Of a stretch of DNA of 64,000 bases, positions 33,755 through 42,236 are shown piece after piece. How positions within the stretch are numbered: position 1 is the stretch's first letter; each line of letters begins with the position of its first letter. The DNA comes from Mycobacterium sp. ENV421 (GTDB lineage Bacteria; Actinomycetota; Actinomycetes; Mycobacteriales; Mycobacteriaceae): the NCBI RefSeq assembly GCF_002887815.1, contig NZ_PDHO01000003.1:124001-188000 (forward strand). Direction: 5' to 3'. The notes below the pieces were generated by a model. That model was not told the origin of the DNA. It did no database searches and saw nothing but the letters and a program-made list of their open reading frames with translations. Both the position numbers and the translations under genes were made by a program.

Positions 33755-35973
33755 AGCGATACCTTTCCGACGGCGGATCGCGCAGTGACGCGGACAGGAA
33801 TGTTCCCCTGTCGCGGCAGCCCGGTGATGTGGTCGTAGTCGACCTCGGTCGGGATCAACCGGCCGACGGTGCTTCCCCGGTCGCGCACCTCGTCGTCCTC
33901 GGCCGGCAGGCCGCCGAACGCATGATGGGTGGCTACGACGTCGGGACGAAGGCTTTCGTCGGCCTCGATGACGCTCGGGATGCTGTCGTGCGGGGACGTC
34001 ACCGTCACGACGTCGCCCGGGTTCAGTCCCAGCGCCGCGATGCTGTCCGGATGCATGTAGGTGGGGTTGTACGGCTTGCCCTTGTTCAACGCAGCCAGGG
34101 TGGTGCCCGAAGAGTTCATGAAGTTGTTGTGCCGCCGCGGAATCAGCCGGAACGGGAAGTCCGTGTCGTGCCGGCTGGCCCGGAAGTCCTCCACGAAATA
34201 CCCGCCCAGTTCGCCAAGCATCACAGCATTTCCGACGTCGAGCTTGGCGGTGCAGTCCGTGTCCTTGTCCTCGACGACGGCCGCCACGTCGAAAACATGA
34301 CCGTGCGGGTGGCTGCGAACCTCATCGAGGGGGATGCGCGAGGTTTCGCACATCTTCTCAAAGAGCTCCTCGGTGGTGATCTGCGTGTCGCCGTTGAAGT
34401 TGCACACGATTGGCGGTGATTCCATGAACCTGCCGCCGCCCCCGCCGAAGAAGTTGATGAACCACAACTCCAATTCCATCCGCTTCGCCAGGCCAAGGAA
34501 AAACTGCCACTCCTCGGTCAGGTCTGATCCGGCGGGCGGTTCGGCAAGCCGCGGCGCGTACTGCGCATAGGGAGCCGGAATGCCGGTACCGCTGGCGTAG
34601 TACTTGATCAGCTCGCTGCCCATCGTCATGGCAGGTGTTTCCATCTGCATCTTGGGTGCGATGACGTAGTGCGCCAGCCGTGACGTCAGCGACATCTCGG
34701 TATCGAGGGTGACCAGCAGCTCCAGATTCTCCAACGCACGCAGGGTTTTTCGCTGGTCCGGCCACGCCGCCATCGGATTGCCACCGATGCAGATGAGTGC
34801 CTTCACCTGCCCGTCGCCGTCGAGCAGTATTTCGTCGGCCAGGGCAGCTGTCGGCATTCCGCACACCGCATCGGTCAAACCCCGCACCCGCAGCTGCTCC
34901 CCGTACCCCCATCCCTCGTACGGCGGATACGCCTGAGCTTTGGCGGTGAACGCGGGCAGCAGCGTGTTGGGTCGGGTGACCCGCTCGCCGGCCCGTTGCC
35001 ACCGACCGCAGATCGATGTCAGACACAGGCACAGGTACTCGACCACGTTGCCGTGCATGGCCATGTTCGCCCCGGTGCCGGCATTGACCATGCCGCCGCG
35101 CTGACCGTGTGAGGCGAACAGCCTTGCCGCTTCGACCAATTGCTGCTCGTCGATGTCCGCCCGCTCGGCGACGTACGCGGAGGTGAAACCTGCGACCGCC
35201 TCAGTGAGCGCCGCGAAGCCGTCGACGTTCTCCTTGACGAAATCCCGGTCGTACAACTTTTCGGCGATGACGATGTTGATGATCCCGGCCAGGATCGCAG
35301 CGTCTTCACCGGGGCGCGGCTGAAGGTGGATTGCCGCCCGCGCCGCGGTCTGCGACCGGCGCGGATCGATGACGATCAGCTTCATGCCGCGGCTGATCGC
35401 GTTTTTCAGGCCCTGGCCGGGATTCTGGCCTGGAATGCCGATCGCCTTGGACACCAGGGGATTGGTGCCGACCAACAGCCAGCTGTCGGCTTCGTGGAAG
35501 TCGACATCACCGCCCAGCCAGTGGCCGTGGGCCGCGAGCGCGATCTGTTTGCCGGGTTGGTCGATGGTGTTGGCGGTGAAGAACATCGGCGAACCGATGG
35601 CCCGAATGAACGCGTTGGCCATCAATGCGGACGCAGGATATGGCAACCCGTTTGTCCCCAAATACAGCGCCACCGATCGGGGTCCGAATTCCGCGATCAG
35701 ACGCTGCAGGGTCGTCGCGATCTCATCCATCGCCTGCCCAGACTCGATGGGTGCATGCTTGCCGTCGACGGCCCGCTTCTGGCTGTGCAGTAGCCGGTCG
35801 GGATTGTTGTGAATCTCTGGAAGCGCCCGGCCCTTGGCGCAGGCGTAGCCCTTGAACAGCGGGTTGTCGGGATCGCCGGTCACCTTGGTGAGCTTCCCGT
35901 CCACGACGGTGGCCAGCACGCCGCAGTGCGCCGAGCAGATGCGGCAGATGCCCGGTCGGGTAGTGGTCGACAT
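33751..35973 (-). CDS. molybdopterin-dependent oxidoreductase (Mo-bisPGD family) with [4Fe-4S] site
   Basis: This 740-residue enzyme of the DMSO-reductase/formate-dehydrogenase family has Cys10, Cys13, Cys17 and Cys45 in C-x2-C-x3-C-x27-C for an N-terminal [4Fe-4S] cluster. Next come cofactor-binding motifs (GTNPLVSKAIG, VIDPRRSQTAA, GGNPMAAWPD). A C-terminal molydopterin-binding domain has RRHNNFMNSSG and LNPGDVVTVTSPHD. No Tat signal is seen, so it is probably cytoplasmic. ATG 35973 is used because the longer frame adds 24 residues without family character. A TetR gene diverges from it across 78 bases. Confidence 0.88.
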   Translation of the reverse strand: MSTTTRPGICRICSAHCGVLATVVDGKLTKVTGDPDNPLFKGYACAKGRALPEIHNNPDRLLHSQKRAVDGKHAPIESGQAMDEIATTLQRLIAEFGPRSVALYLGTNGLPYPASALMANAFIRAIGSPMFFTANTIDQPGKQIALAAHGHWLGGDVDFHEADSWLLVGTNPLVSKAIGIPGQNPGQGLKNAISRGMKLIVIDPRRSQTAARAAIHLQPRPGEDAAILAGIINIVIAEKLYDRDFVKENVDGFAALTEAVAGFTSAYVAERADIDEQQLVEAARLFASHGQRGGMVNAGTGANMAMHGNVVEYLCLCLTSICGRWQRAGERVTRPNTLLPAFTAKAQAYPPYEGWGYGEQLRVRGLTDAVCGMPTAALADEILLDGDGQVKALICIGGNPMAAWPDQRKTLRALENLELLVTLDTEMSLTSRLAHYVIAPKMQMETPAMTMGSELIKYYASGTGIPAPYAQYAPRLAEPPAGSDLTEEWQFFLGLAKRMELELWFINFFGGGGGRFMESPPIVCNFNGDTQITTEELFEKMCETSRIPLDEVRSHPHGHVFDVAAVVEDKDTDCTAKLDVGNAVMLGELGGYFVEDFRASRHDTDFPFRLIPRRHNNFMNSSGTTLAALNKGKPYNPTYMHPDSIAALGLNPGDVVTVTSPHDSIPSVIEADESLRPDVVATHHAFGGLPAEDDEVRDRGSTVGRLIPTEVDYDHITGLPRQGNIPVRVTARSAVGKVSL

Positions 35974-36024
35974 CGGTTCTACGCTGTCCTCGTTGCTGAT
36001 CAAGTGGCGACGTGCTGGAATTAA

Positions 36025-36036
36025 TCCCGATCGGGA
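36025..36036. promoter_or_regulatory. putative TetR operator between the molybdoenzyme and tetR
   Basis: TCCCGATCGGGA is a perfect 12-base palindrome centred in the 78-base divergent intergenic region, 16 bases before the tetR ATG. It is well placed for autoregulation and control of the molybdoenzyme operon. Binding is inferred. Confidence 0.55.
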
Positions 36037-36051
36037 AAATATCACGCTTCA

Positions 36052-36744
36052 ATGGTGTTCGGAACCGAAAGGCACTGTGTGCAGGAGTCAGCGGCGCGCC
36101 GCCAGCGCGGGCGGCCACGACAGATCACCCGGGAACGCATTGTGGCCGCAGCCCGCTCGTTGGCGTTCGATGAGCTGACCATGCAGGCGGTCGCCGACGT
36201 CCTGGGCGTGGACCCCAAAGCCCTCAACTACCACGTCGGCGATCGAGAAGCGCTACGCGAGCTGGTTGCCGTCGACGCGTTTGCCGTGGAGCTGAACCGC
36301 ATCGATCTGTCCGCCTGCGGCGACTGGCGGGACGTCCTGCGCCGCTATGCCACGGCTCTTCGTGACGCCACAGTCACACTCGGCGAACTCGTGACCTATT
36401 TTCGTCTGCCCGCCAGCGGTATCGGAGCACTCGAACCCGTCGAACGTGTTCTGCAGAGTCTCGTCGACGCCGGCTTCTCGGTACCGGAGGCCGGCCACGT
36501 CCTTCGCTTGGTCAGCGAGCTGGGCCATGCCGCGGGCCGGGAAGCGGTCTTTCGGTCCAGAAGCCGGGAGCACCCGTACGTCGCCGATGTCTCGGCTGCA
36601 CTGAATACCACTGCTGCAGAAGACTTTCCATTGTTGCGCAAGGTGGTGGCCGGCCGCGATGCCGCACCGGACGACGGTCAGCAGCTGGACTTCAACCTGG
36701 ACGTGCTGATCACCGGGTTGGCGGCCAAACTGTCCCAGCGGTGA
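36052..36744 (+). CDS. TetR-family transcriptional regulator
   Basis: This 230-residue protein has a TetR helix-turn-helix at about residues 26-72 (ITRERIVAAARSLAFDELTMQAVADVLGVDPKALNYHVGDREAL, read as consecutive motif parts) and an all-helical ligand domain. KALNYHVGDRE is the recognition-helix region with Asn-Tyr-His replacing the more usual Tyr-x-His-Phe. It is divergent from the molybdoenzyme operon and has a palindrome in the shared region, so local repression is likely. The ligand is unknown. Confidence 0.88.
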   Translation: MVFGTERHCVQESAARRQRGRPRQITRERIVAAARSLAFDELTMQAVADVLGVDPKALNYHVGDREALRELVAVDAFAVELNRIDLSACGDWRDVLRRYATALRDATVTLGELVTYFRLPASGIGALEPVERVLQSLVDAGFSVPEAGHVLRLVSELGHAAGREAVFRSRSREHPYVADVSAALNTTAAEDFPLLRKVVAGRDAAPDDGQQLDFNLDVLITGLAAKLSQR

Positions 36745-36819
36745 CAGCGCGGGCGATCGTCCCCGCGGGAGCGCGCGGACGCCGGCATTCGGCGCTTCGC
36801 CGACCGACGACTTCGCCCG

Positions 36820-38022
36820 CTAGCCCCGCTCGGGGCCGGCGGCCAATCGCCGGGTTGCCGACGCGAGCAGGAGTCCCCCGACCAGCCAGGTGGTGACGGG
36901 CAGCCATAGCAGCGCCGACACCGACGTGTGGTCGAAGCCTGCGGCGACCACGGCGATGCGGACCAGCGCTGCGGCGGCCAGCACCGAATACATGGCGCCG
37001 ACGACGGTGCCCTCCCTGCCCCCGTGGCCTAGCCGAAGGGCCGCTGCGACGGCGCTCATCGTGACAGCACCCCACGCGCAGCCGCAGACAAATTGCGCAG
37101 CACTGAGCGCTAGGAGGTCGGTGGCCAGCTTCGCCACCCAGGCCGCAGCGGCGGCGATCACGGCACCGGCCGCCATCACGGCAACACCGCCGAATCGCTT
37201 GGTCAACCACGACGCCGGCAGCATCGCCACGCTGAACCCGATCCAGAAGACGGACAGCAGGTCTGGGAGCTCGTCAGGCCCGGCGAACCTGGAAAAGAGG
37301 GGACCGGAGTTGATGAAGGCGTGGACCTGGTACGCGAGTGCCAGCAGCAACACTGCCGCCAGGAAGCGTGTGAACGGAGGCCGGTGGATCCGGGACAGGG
37401 GTTGTTTGACGACGGGCGACGCGCTCCTGGCGAGCGCCTTCTCCGCCCACACGATCGACCCGGTCACCACGACGACGGACAGGGAGGAGGCGGCGAACAT
37501 GATGCGCGGGTCGTACGCGGTGGCCCACTCGCCGAGAAACGGTGCGACGGCGCCGGAGATCCCGAGACCGAGCAGGAACAACGAGCTGATCATCGGCTGC
37601 TGATCCGGCGGCGTGTAGCGACCGATCAACGTCAGCGGAGGCGCGCGCAGCGCCGACGAGGTGATCGCCCACGTCGCGGTCAATACGAGAAACAATCCCG
37701 CGCCGAGGTCGGTTGCCAACGGCAACAGCAAGAATGCCAGCGCCGAAATCGCCGTCACCAACGCGATGATCTTGCCGAGCCGGCCGAGGGTTTTCGCGAC
37801 GCTGTCCGAAGCCAGTCCGGCCGCCCAGTCACACAGCAGAAAGATCAATTGGTCGGCAACCAGGATCCAGGGCACCACCCACGCGGCGATGCCGGCCTGA
37901 GCGGCCAGCTGCGGCAGATAGATGACGTAAATGACCCAACTCAGGTTGAACACCAGTTGCAGCAGGCCGAAGTACACGCCCACGCGGGTCGAAGCCGCGC
38001 GCGCCGGCGCGGGCACGCTCAT
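36820..38022 (-). CDS. major facilitator superfamily transporter
   Basis: This 400-residue protein has 12 predicted membrane helices, a central cytoplasmic loop (ARSASPVVKQPLSRIHRPP) and an MFS-like DSVAKTLGRLGK loop after the second helix. The substrate is unknown. ATG 38022 (MSVPAPARA) is chosen; the frame continues far upstream only because of high GC content. It is divergent from mmpS, so the two share the regulatory region that holds palindromic motifs. Confidence 0.85.
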   Translation of the reverse strand: MSVPAPARAASTRVGVYFGLLQLVFNLSWVIYVIYLPQLAAQAGIAAWVVPWILVADQLIFLLCDWAAGLASDSVAKTLGRLGKIIALVTAISALAFLLLPLATDLGAGLFLVLTATWAITSSALRAPPLTLIGRYTPPDQQPMISSLFLLGLGISGAVAPFLGEWATAYDPRIMFAASSLSVVVVTGSIVWAEKALARSASPVVKQPLSRIHRPPFTRFLAAVLLLALAYQVHAFINSGPLFSRFAGPDELPDLLSVFWIGFSVAMLPASWLTKRFGGVAVMAAGAVIAAAAAWVAKLATDLLALSAAQFVCGCAWGAVTMSAVAAALRLGHGGREGTVVGAMYSVLAAAALVRIAVVAAGFDHTSVSALLWLPVTTWLVGGLLLASATRRLAAGPERG

Positions 38023-38155
38023 GTCGGATTCGGCCCGGTTTGCATCCGTTCGCCTCCTCCTGGCCACCTGGTCATCCGGCGGGCAGTCTAAGCGGCTGAC
38101 ACGTGCGCGGCATCTGGTCCGCTCGTGGTGGAATTTCTGTCGGCGGGATCCGCTG

Positions 38156-38184
38156 TTGTGGAGTCCGGTCCGGTACCGTACGGT
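38156..38184 (+). promoter_or_regulatory. candidate mmpS promoter overlapping a TetR-like palindrome
   Basis: TTGTGG (38156-38161) and TACGGT (38179-38184) are spaced by 17 bases and could be -35 and -10 boxes. The perfect palindrome ACCGTACGGT (38175-38184) covers the -10 box. This is the layout of a repressor-controlled promoter. Confidence 0.45.
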
Positions 38185-38219
38185 CAATCTAGTTGATAAG
38201 CCCCCTTCGGGAACGTTGT

Positions 38220-38227
38220 ACCGTACG
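38220..38227 (+). promoter_or_regulatory. second ACCGTACG motif upstream of mmpS
   Basis: ACCGTACG repeats the core of the palindrome at 38175-38184, 45 bases downstream of it and 31 bases before the mmpS start. Two copies of the same motif near one promoter suggest cooperative repressor binding. Confidence 0.4.
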
Positions 38228-38257
38228 CGCCTGTCGCCGCTCATGAAAGGGTCACGG

Positions 38258-38704
38258 ATGCAGCGGGTTTCGCTCGGCCGGCGGCTCAGCCAACGCTGGA
38301 TGCTGCTGGTGGCGGTCGTCGTTGTCGCGGTGGCAGGTTTTGCCGTGTACCGGCTACATGGAATCTTCGCCTCCCACGACGTGACCTCAACACCCAGCGG
38401 GGCGGGAAACGACATCGTCCCGTTCAACCCCAAGCACGTGGTGCTGGAGGTCTTCGGCCCACCAGGCACCGTCGCGACCGTCACCTACCTGGACGTGAAC
38501 GCACAGCCGCAACGCGCAGACGCCGTCACGCTGCCGTGGGCGTACGACGCGACCACCACCCAGCCCGCGGTGTTCGTCAACGTGTCCGCTCAGGGCGACA
38601 GCGACTGGATCGGCTGCCGCATCAAGATCGATGACGTCGTCAAAGACGAGCGAACTGTGAACACCCTGAACGCGTTCACGTACTGCCTGGACAAGTCGGG
38701 ATGA
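38258..38704 (+). CDS. mmpS: MmpS-family membrane protein
   Basis: This 148-residue protein has one N-terminal transmembrane helix (about 12-32) and an extracytoplasmic beta-rich domain. It carries typical MmpS features: VVLEVFGPPGTVATVTYLD, QPAVFVNVSAQGDSDWIGCRI and a C-terminal FTYCLDKSG. MmpS proteins assist MmpL exporters. The frame has an earlier ATG at 38243, but ATG 38258 is better because GAAAGGG lies 8 bases upstream. Its stop overlaps the mmpL start by ATGA. Confidence 0.92.
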   Translation: MQRVSLGRRLSQRWMLLVAVVVVAVAGFAVYRLHGIFASHDVTSTPSGAGNDIVPFNPKHVVLEVFGPPGTVATVTYLDVNAQPQRADAVTLPWAYDATTTQPAVFVNVSAQGDSDWIGCRIKIDDVVKDERTVNTLNAFTYCLDKSG

Positions 38705-41577
38705 CCCACCGGATTCCCGACTTCATCCGCCGATACTCGGTCCTCATCGCGGTGTTCTGGTTGGGCCTCGCGGTGATGACCAACGTTTTCGTCCCGCAGC
38801 TCGAAACCGTCGCCGAGTCGCACAACGTCTCACTGAGCCCGCAGGACTCGCCATCGCTGCTGGCCGCCAAACGGATCGGAAAGGTCTTCGGCGAATTCGA
38901 CTCCGACAGTTCGGCGATGATCGTCCTGGAGGGTGACCAGCCACTGGGTGCCGAAGCCCACCACTACTACGACGGCCTGATCAAGAAGCTGCAACAGGAC
39001 ACCAAGCACGTGCAGCACATTCAGGACTTCTGGGGTGATCCGCTGACCGCTGCCGGGTCGCAGAGCGCGGACGGCAAGGCTGCCCTGGTTCAGCTGTATC
39101 TGGCGGGCAACCAGGGCGAGTCGCTGGCCAACGAGTCCGTCGACTCGGTACGCAACATCGTCAACAACACCCCGCCGCCGCCGGGCCTCAAGGTCTATGT
39201 CACCGGTGCCGCGCCTCTGGTGACCGACCAGTTCGAGGTGGGCAGGCACGGCACATTGAAGACCACGCTGATCACCATCGGGGTGATCGCGGTGATGCTG
39301 TTCTTCCTGTACCGGCGGCTCACCACGGTGTTCTTCGTGATCTTCACGGTGATGATCGAGCTGACCGCGTCACGCGGATCGGTGGCCGTGCTCGCGAATG
39401 CCGGGATCATCCAACTGTCGACGTATTCGACAAACCTGTTGACGCTGTTGGTGATCGCCGCCGGAACGGACTACGCGATCTTCCTCCTCGGCCGCTTCCA
39501 CGAAGCACGCTATGCCGGGCAGGACCGAGTCTCGGCGTACAACTCGATGTACCACGGCACCGCGCACATCATCCTGGGATCAGGCCTGACCATCGCCGGT
39601 GCAGTGTTGTGCCTGACCTTCACCCGGCTGCCGTATTTCAACAGTCTGGGCGTTCCCGCCGGCATCGGCGTGCTCGTCGCCGTGATCGCGGCGCTGACCC
39701 TGGCCCCGGCGCTGTTGGTCATCGGCCGCCACTTCGGCCTGTTCGAGCCCGCCCGCCCGATGCGCACCCAGGGCTGGCGGCGCATCGGCACTGCGGTCGT
39801 GCGCTGGCCCGGGCCTGTGCTGGTGGTGACGGTCGCGATCGCGTTGATCGGTCTGATCGCACTGCCCGCCTACAAGACCAGCTACGACGCCCGCGGGTAC
39901 ATGCCGGCCAGCGCGCCGGCGAACGTGGGATACACCGCCGCCGAACGCCATTTCACGCAGGCCCGGCTCAATCCCGAGTTGCTGATGATCGAGACCGACC
40001 ACGATCTGCGCAACTCCACCGACATGATCCTGCTGGAGCGTGTCGCCAAGGCGGTGTTCCACACCGAGGGCATCGCCCAGGTGCAGTCGATCACCCGCCC
40101 GCTCGGTACGCCCCTGGACCACACGTCGATCCCGTTCCAGATCAGCGCCGGAAGTGCCTCGCAGATCAACAATCTGCCGTTCCAGCAGGCTCGCGGCGAG
40201 GACCTGCTCAAGCAGGTGGACGTGATCAACAATTCGATCGACATCCTGCGCCAGCAGTACGCGTTGCAACAGCAGTCCAGCGCGGTCACCGACGAGCAGA
40301 CCAAGGCGTTCCAGGACACCGTCGCCACCGCCCAGGACCTGCGCAACAAGATCGCCAATTTCGACGACTTCTTCCGCCCGCTGCGCAGCTACTTCTATTG
40401 GGAGCCACACTGTTACGACATCCCGGCCTGCGCCGCGCTGCGATCGCTGTTCGACGCGTTGGACGGCATCGACGCGCTCACCGATCAGCTGGGCAATGTC
40501 GCGGGCAGTATCGCCAAACTCGATGCGCTGCAACCCAAGCTGCTGGCCCTGATTCCGCCGCAGATCGCAAGCCAGCAGACCAACCGCGATCTCACCCTGA
40601 CCAATTTCGCCACCACGTCGGGAATCAACGACCAGTCCCAAGCGGCACTGCAGAATTCGACCGCATTGGGGCAGGCGTACGACGCATCCAAGACCGACGA
40701 CTCGTTCTACCTGCCACCGGAAGCGTTCACCAACCCCGAGTTCGTGCGCGGTATGAAACTGTTCATGTCGCCGGACGGAAAAGCCGCGCGGATGATCATC
40801 ACCCACGACGGTGATCCCGCTACGCCAGAGGGTATTTCGCACATCGACGGGATTAGGCACGCTGCGCAGGAAGCCGTCAAGGGTACGCCGCTGGCCGGCT
40901 CGAAGATCTATCTCGCGGGCACGGCCGCGACCTACAAAGACATCCAGGACGGCGCCAAGTACGACCTCATGATCGCCGGGATCGCGGCGCTGAGCCTGAT
41001 CCTGCTCGTGATGATGTTCATCACCCGCAGCATCGTCGCCGCGTTCGTGATCGTCGGCACGGTGGCGTTGTCGCTGGGTGCCTCATTCGGTCTGTCCGTG
41101 CTCATCTGGCAGGACATCTTCGGCATCCATCTGTTCTGGATCGTGCTGGCGCTGGCCATCATTCTGTTGTTGGCGGTGGGATCGGACTACAACCTGCTGC
41201 TCATCTCCCGGTTCAAGGAGGAGATCCACGCCGGCCTGAACACCGGCATCATCCGGGCGATGGCCGGGTCGGGTGCGGTGGTGACCGCAGCCGGCCTGGT
41301 GTTCGCCGCCACGATGGCGTCGTTCATCTTCGCCGACTTGCGGATCCTCGGTCAGATCGGGACGACGATCGCGCTGGGTCTGCTCTTCGACACGCTGATT
41401 GTGCGGTCCTTCATGACGCCCGCGGTGGCGGCGCTGCTCGGCCGTTGGTTCTGGTGGCCACTGAAGGTGCGTCCCCGGCCGGCCAGCCAGATGCTGCAGC
41501 CCTATGGCACCCGCCAGTCGGTCCGCCAGTTGCTGCTGTGGGAGGACGACGACCCGGCCGCCAAGGCGCCGAACTGA
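38701..41577 (+). CDS. mmpL: MmpL-family RND transporter
   Basis: This 958-residue exporter has two RND repeats, each with an extracytoplasmic domain and a block of membrane helices. The proton-relay Asp-Tyr pairs are visible in AGTDYAIFLLGRFHEAR and GSDYNLLLISRFKEE. The length and pairing with MmpS match the MmpL4/MmpL5 class, whose members export siderophores, glycopeptidolipid components or drugs. The cargo is not assignable here, as no lipid or siderophore biosynthesis genes adjoin. It ends before a nested inverted repeat. Confidence 0.95.
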   Translation: MTHRIPDFIRRYSVLIAVFWLGLAVMTNVFVPQLETVAESHNVSLSPQDSPSLLAAKRIGKVFGEFDSDSSAMIVLEGDQPLGAEAHHYYDGLIKKLQQDTKHVQHIQDFWGDPLTAAGSQSADGKAALVQLYLAGNQGESLANESVDSVRNIVNNTPPPPGLKVYVTGAAPLVTDQFEVGRHGTLKTTLITIGVIAVMLFFLYRRLTTVFFVIFTVMIELTASRGSVAVLANAGIIQLSTYSTNLLTLLVIAAGTDYAIFLLGRFHEARYAGQDRVSAYNSMYHGTAHIILGSGLTIAGAVLCLTFTRLPYFNSLGVPAGIGVLVAVIAALTLAPALLVIGRHFGLFEPARPMRTQGWRRIGTAVVRWPGPVLVVTVAIALIGLIALPAYKTSYDARGYMPASAPANVGYTAAERHFTQARLNPELLMIETDHDLRNSTDMILLERVAKAVFHTEGIAQVQSITRPLGTPLDHTSIPFQISAGSASQINNLPFQQARGEDLLKQVDVINNSIDILRQQYALQQQSSAVTDEQTKAFQDTVATAQDLRNKIANFDDFFRPLRSYFYWEPHCYDIPACAALRSLFDALDGIDALTDQLGNVAGSIAKLDALQPKLLALIPPQIASQQTNRDLTLTNFATTSGINDQSQAALQNSTALGQAYDASKTDDSFYLPPEAFTNPEFVRGMKLFMSPDGKAARMIITHDGDPATPEGISHIDGIRHAAQEAVKGTPLAGSKIYLAGTAATYKDIQDGAKYDLMIAGIAALSLILLVMMFITRSIVAAFVIVGTVALSLGASFGLSVLIWQDIFGIHLFWIVLALAIILLLAVGSDYNLLLISRFKEEIHAGLNTGIIRAMAGSGAVVTAAGLVFAATMASFIFADLRILGQIGTTIALGLLFDTLIVRSFMTPAVAALLGRWFWWPLKVRPRPASQMLQPYGTRQSVRQLLLWEDDDPAAKAPN

Positions 41578-41578
41578 G

Positions 41579-41653
41579 GAGTCTGCAAGCAGGGCATCCA
41601 CTCTGCGCTCAGCGCGCCGCTGAGGGTGCACATCCCGCGCTGGACGCAGACTC
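41579..41653. terminator. nested inverted repeats between mmpL and a convergent gene
   Basis: An inner hairpin CTCAGCG-CGC-CGCTGAG (41608-41624) sits within outer arms GAGTCTGC (41579-41586) and GCAGACTC (41646-41653). The structure begins 2 bases after the mmpL stop and lies between convergent genes. A bidirectional Rho-independent-like terminator without a U-tract, as often seen in mycobacteria, is the likely role. Confidence 0.5.
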
Positions 41654-41673
41654 GATGCCGGTGATGCGCGAAG

Positions 41674-42153
41674 TCAGGCGCTGGCAACGGAAGTGAGCTG
41701 GTCGGTGTCGTCGGTCTCCGACACCGCGATATCGCGCAGCGTGCTTTTCATCCCGGCTACCCGCCGCAACTGAGCGGCCATGTTCATCGACGTGAGCATC
41801 GGGATGCCGCCGATGAACGTCCGAAACGACGGGTTGCCACCGTCGAGGTGCAGCATGAACAGGCAGCCGACCACGTAGAAGAAGCCAATGGTGAACAGCG
41901 CCGCGGGAATGGCGTAGGCCAGCGGTGATCGAGCGTCCGCGACCAGCTCGCCGGCGTAGTCGAATTCGTCCTGCGTCAGCGGCTCCCGCTTGCGCACTTT
42001 GGCCAGCACCCTCTTGTGGGCGCCCACCTCGTCGCCCATCGGATGGGACGTTCGGCGCTCCAGGCGGCCAATGTAGACGAATACGCAAGTGGCGAACACG
42101 ATCTCCAGCACAGCGGCAAGAATCGTCAGGTCACCCCAGGGGCCAAGGTTCAC
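41674..42153 (-). CDS. uncharacterised membrane protein with three hydrophobic segments
   Basis: This 159-residue protein has one N-terminal transmembrane helix (ILAAVLEIVFATCVFVYI), a charged cytoplasmic stretch (RVLAKVRKREPLTQDEFDYAG), a second helix around AIPAALFTIGFFYVVGCLFML and a weaker third hydrophobic patch. I do not recognise the family. GTG 42153 is taken as start because GAGGAG lies 7 bases upstream. The frame reaches another GTG at 42174, but that would place the ribosome-binding site inside the gene. Confidence 0.7.
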   Translation of the reverse strand: MNLGPWGDLTILAAVLEIVFATCVFVYIGRLERRTSHPMGDEVGAHKRVLAKVRKREPLTQDEFDYAGELVADARSPLAYAIPAALFTIGFFYVVGCLFMLHLDGGNPSFRTFIGGIPMLTSMNMAAQLRRVAGMKSTLRDIAVSETDDTDQLTSVASA

Positions 42154-42236
42154 GTAATCGCTCCTCTTCTGCACGCGCGAATACCAGAGAAACGCTACCC
42201 GATCTAACTAAAGAATGTGGCCCAGGCCGCAGCGGC

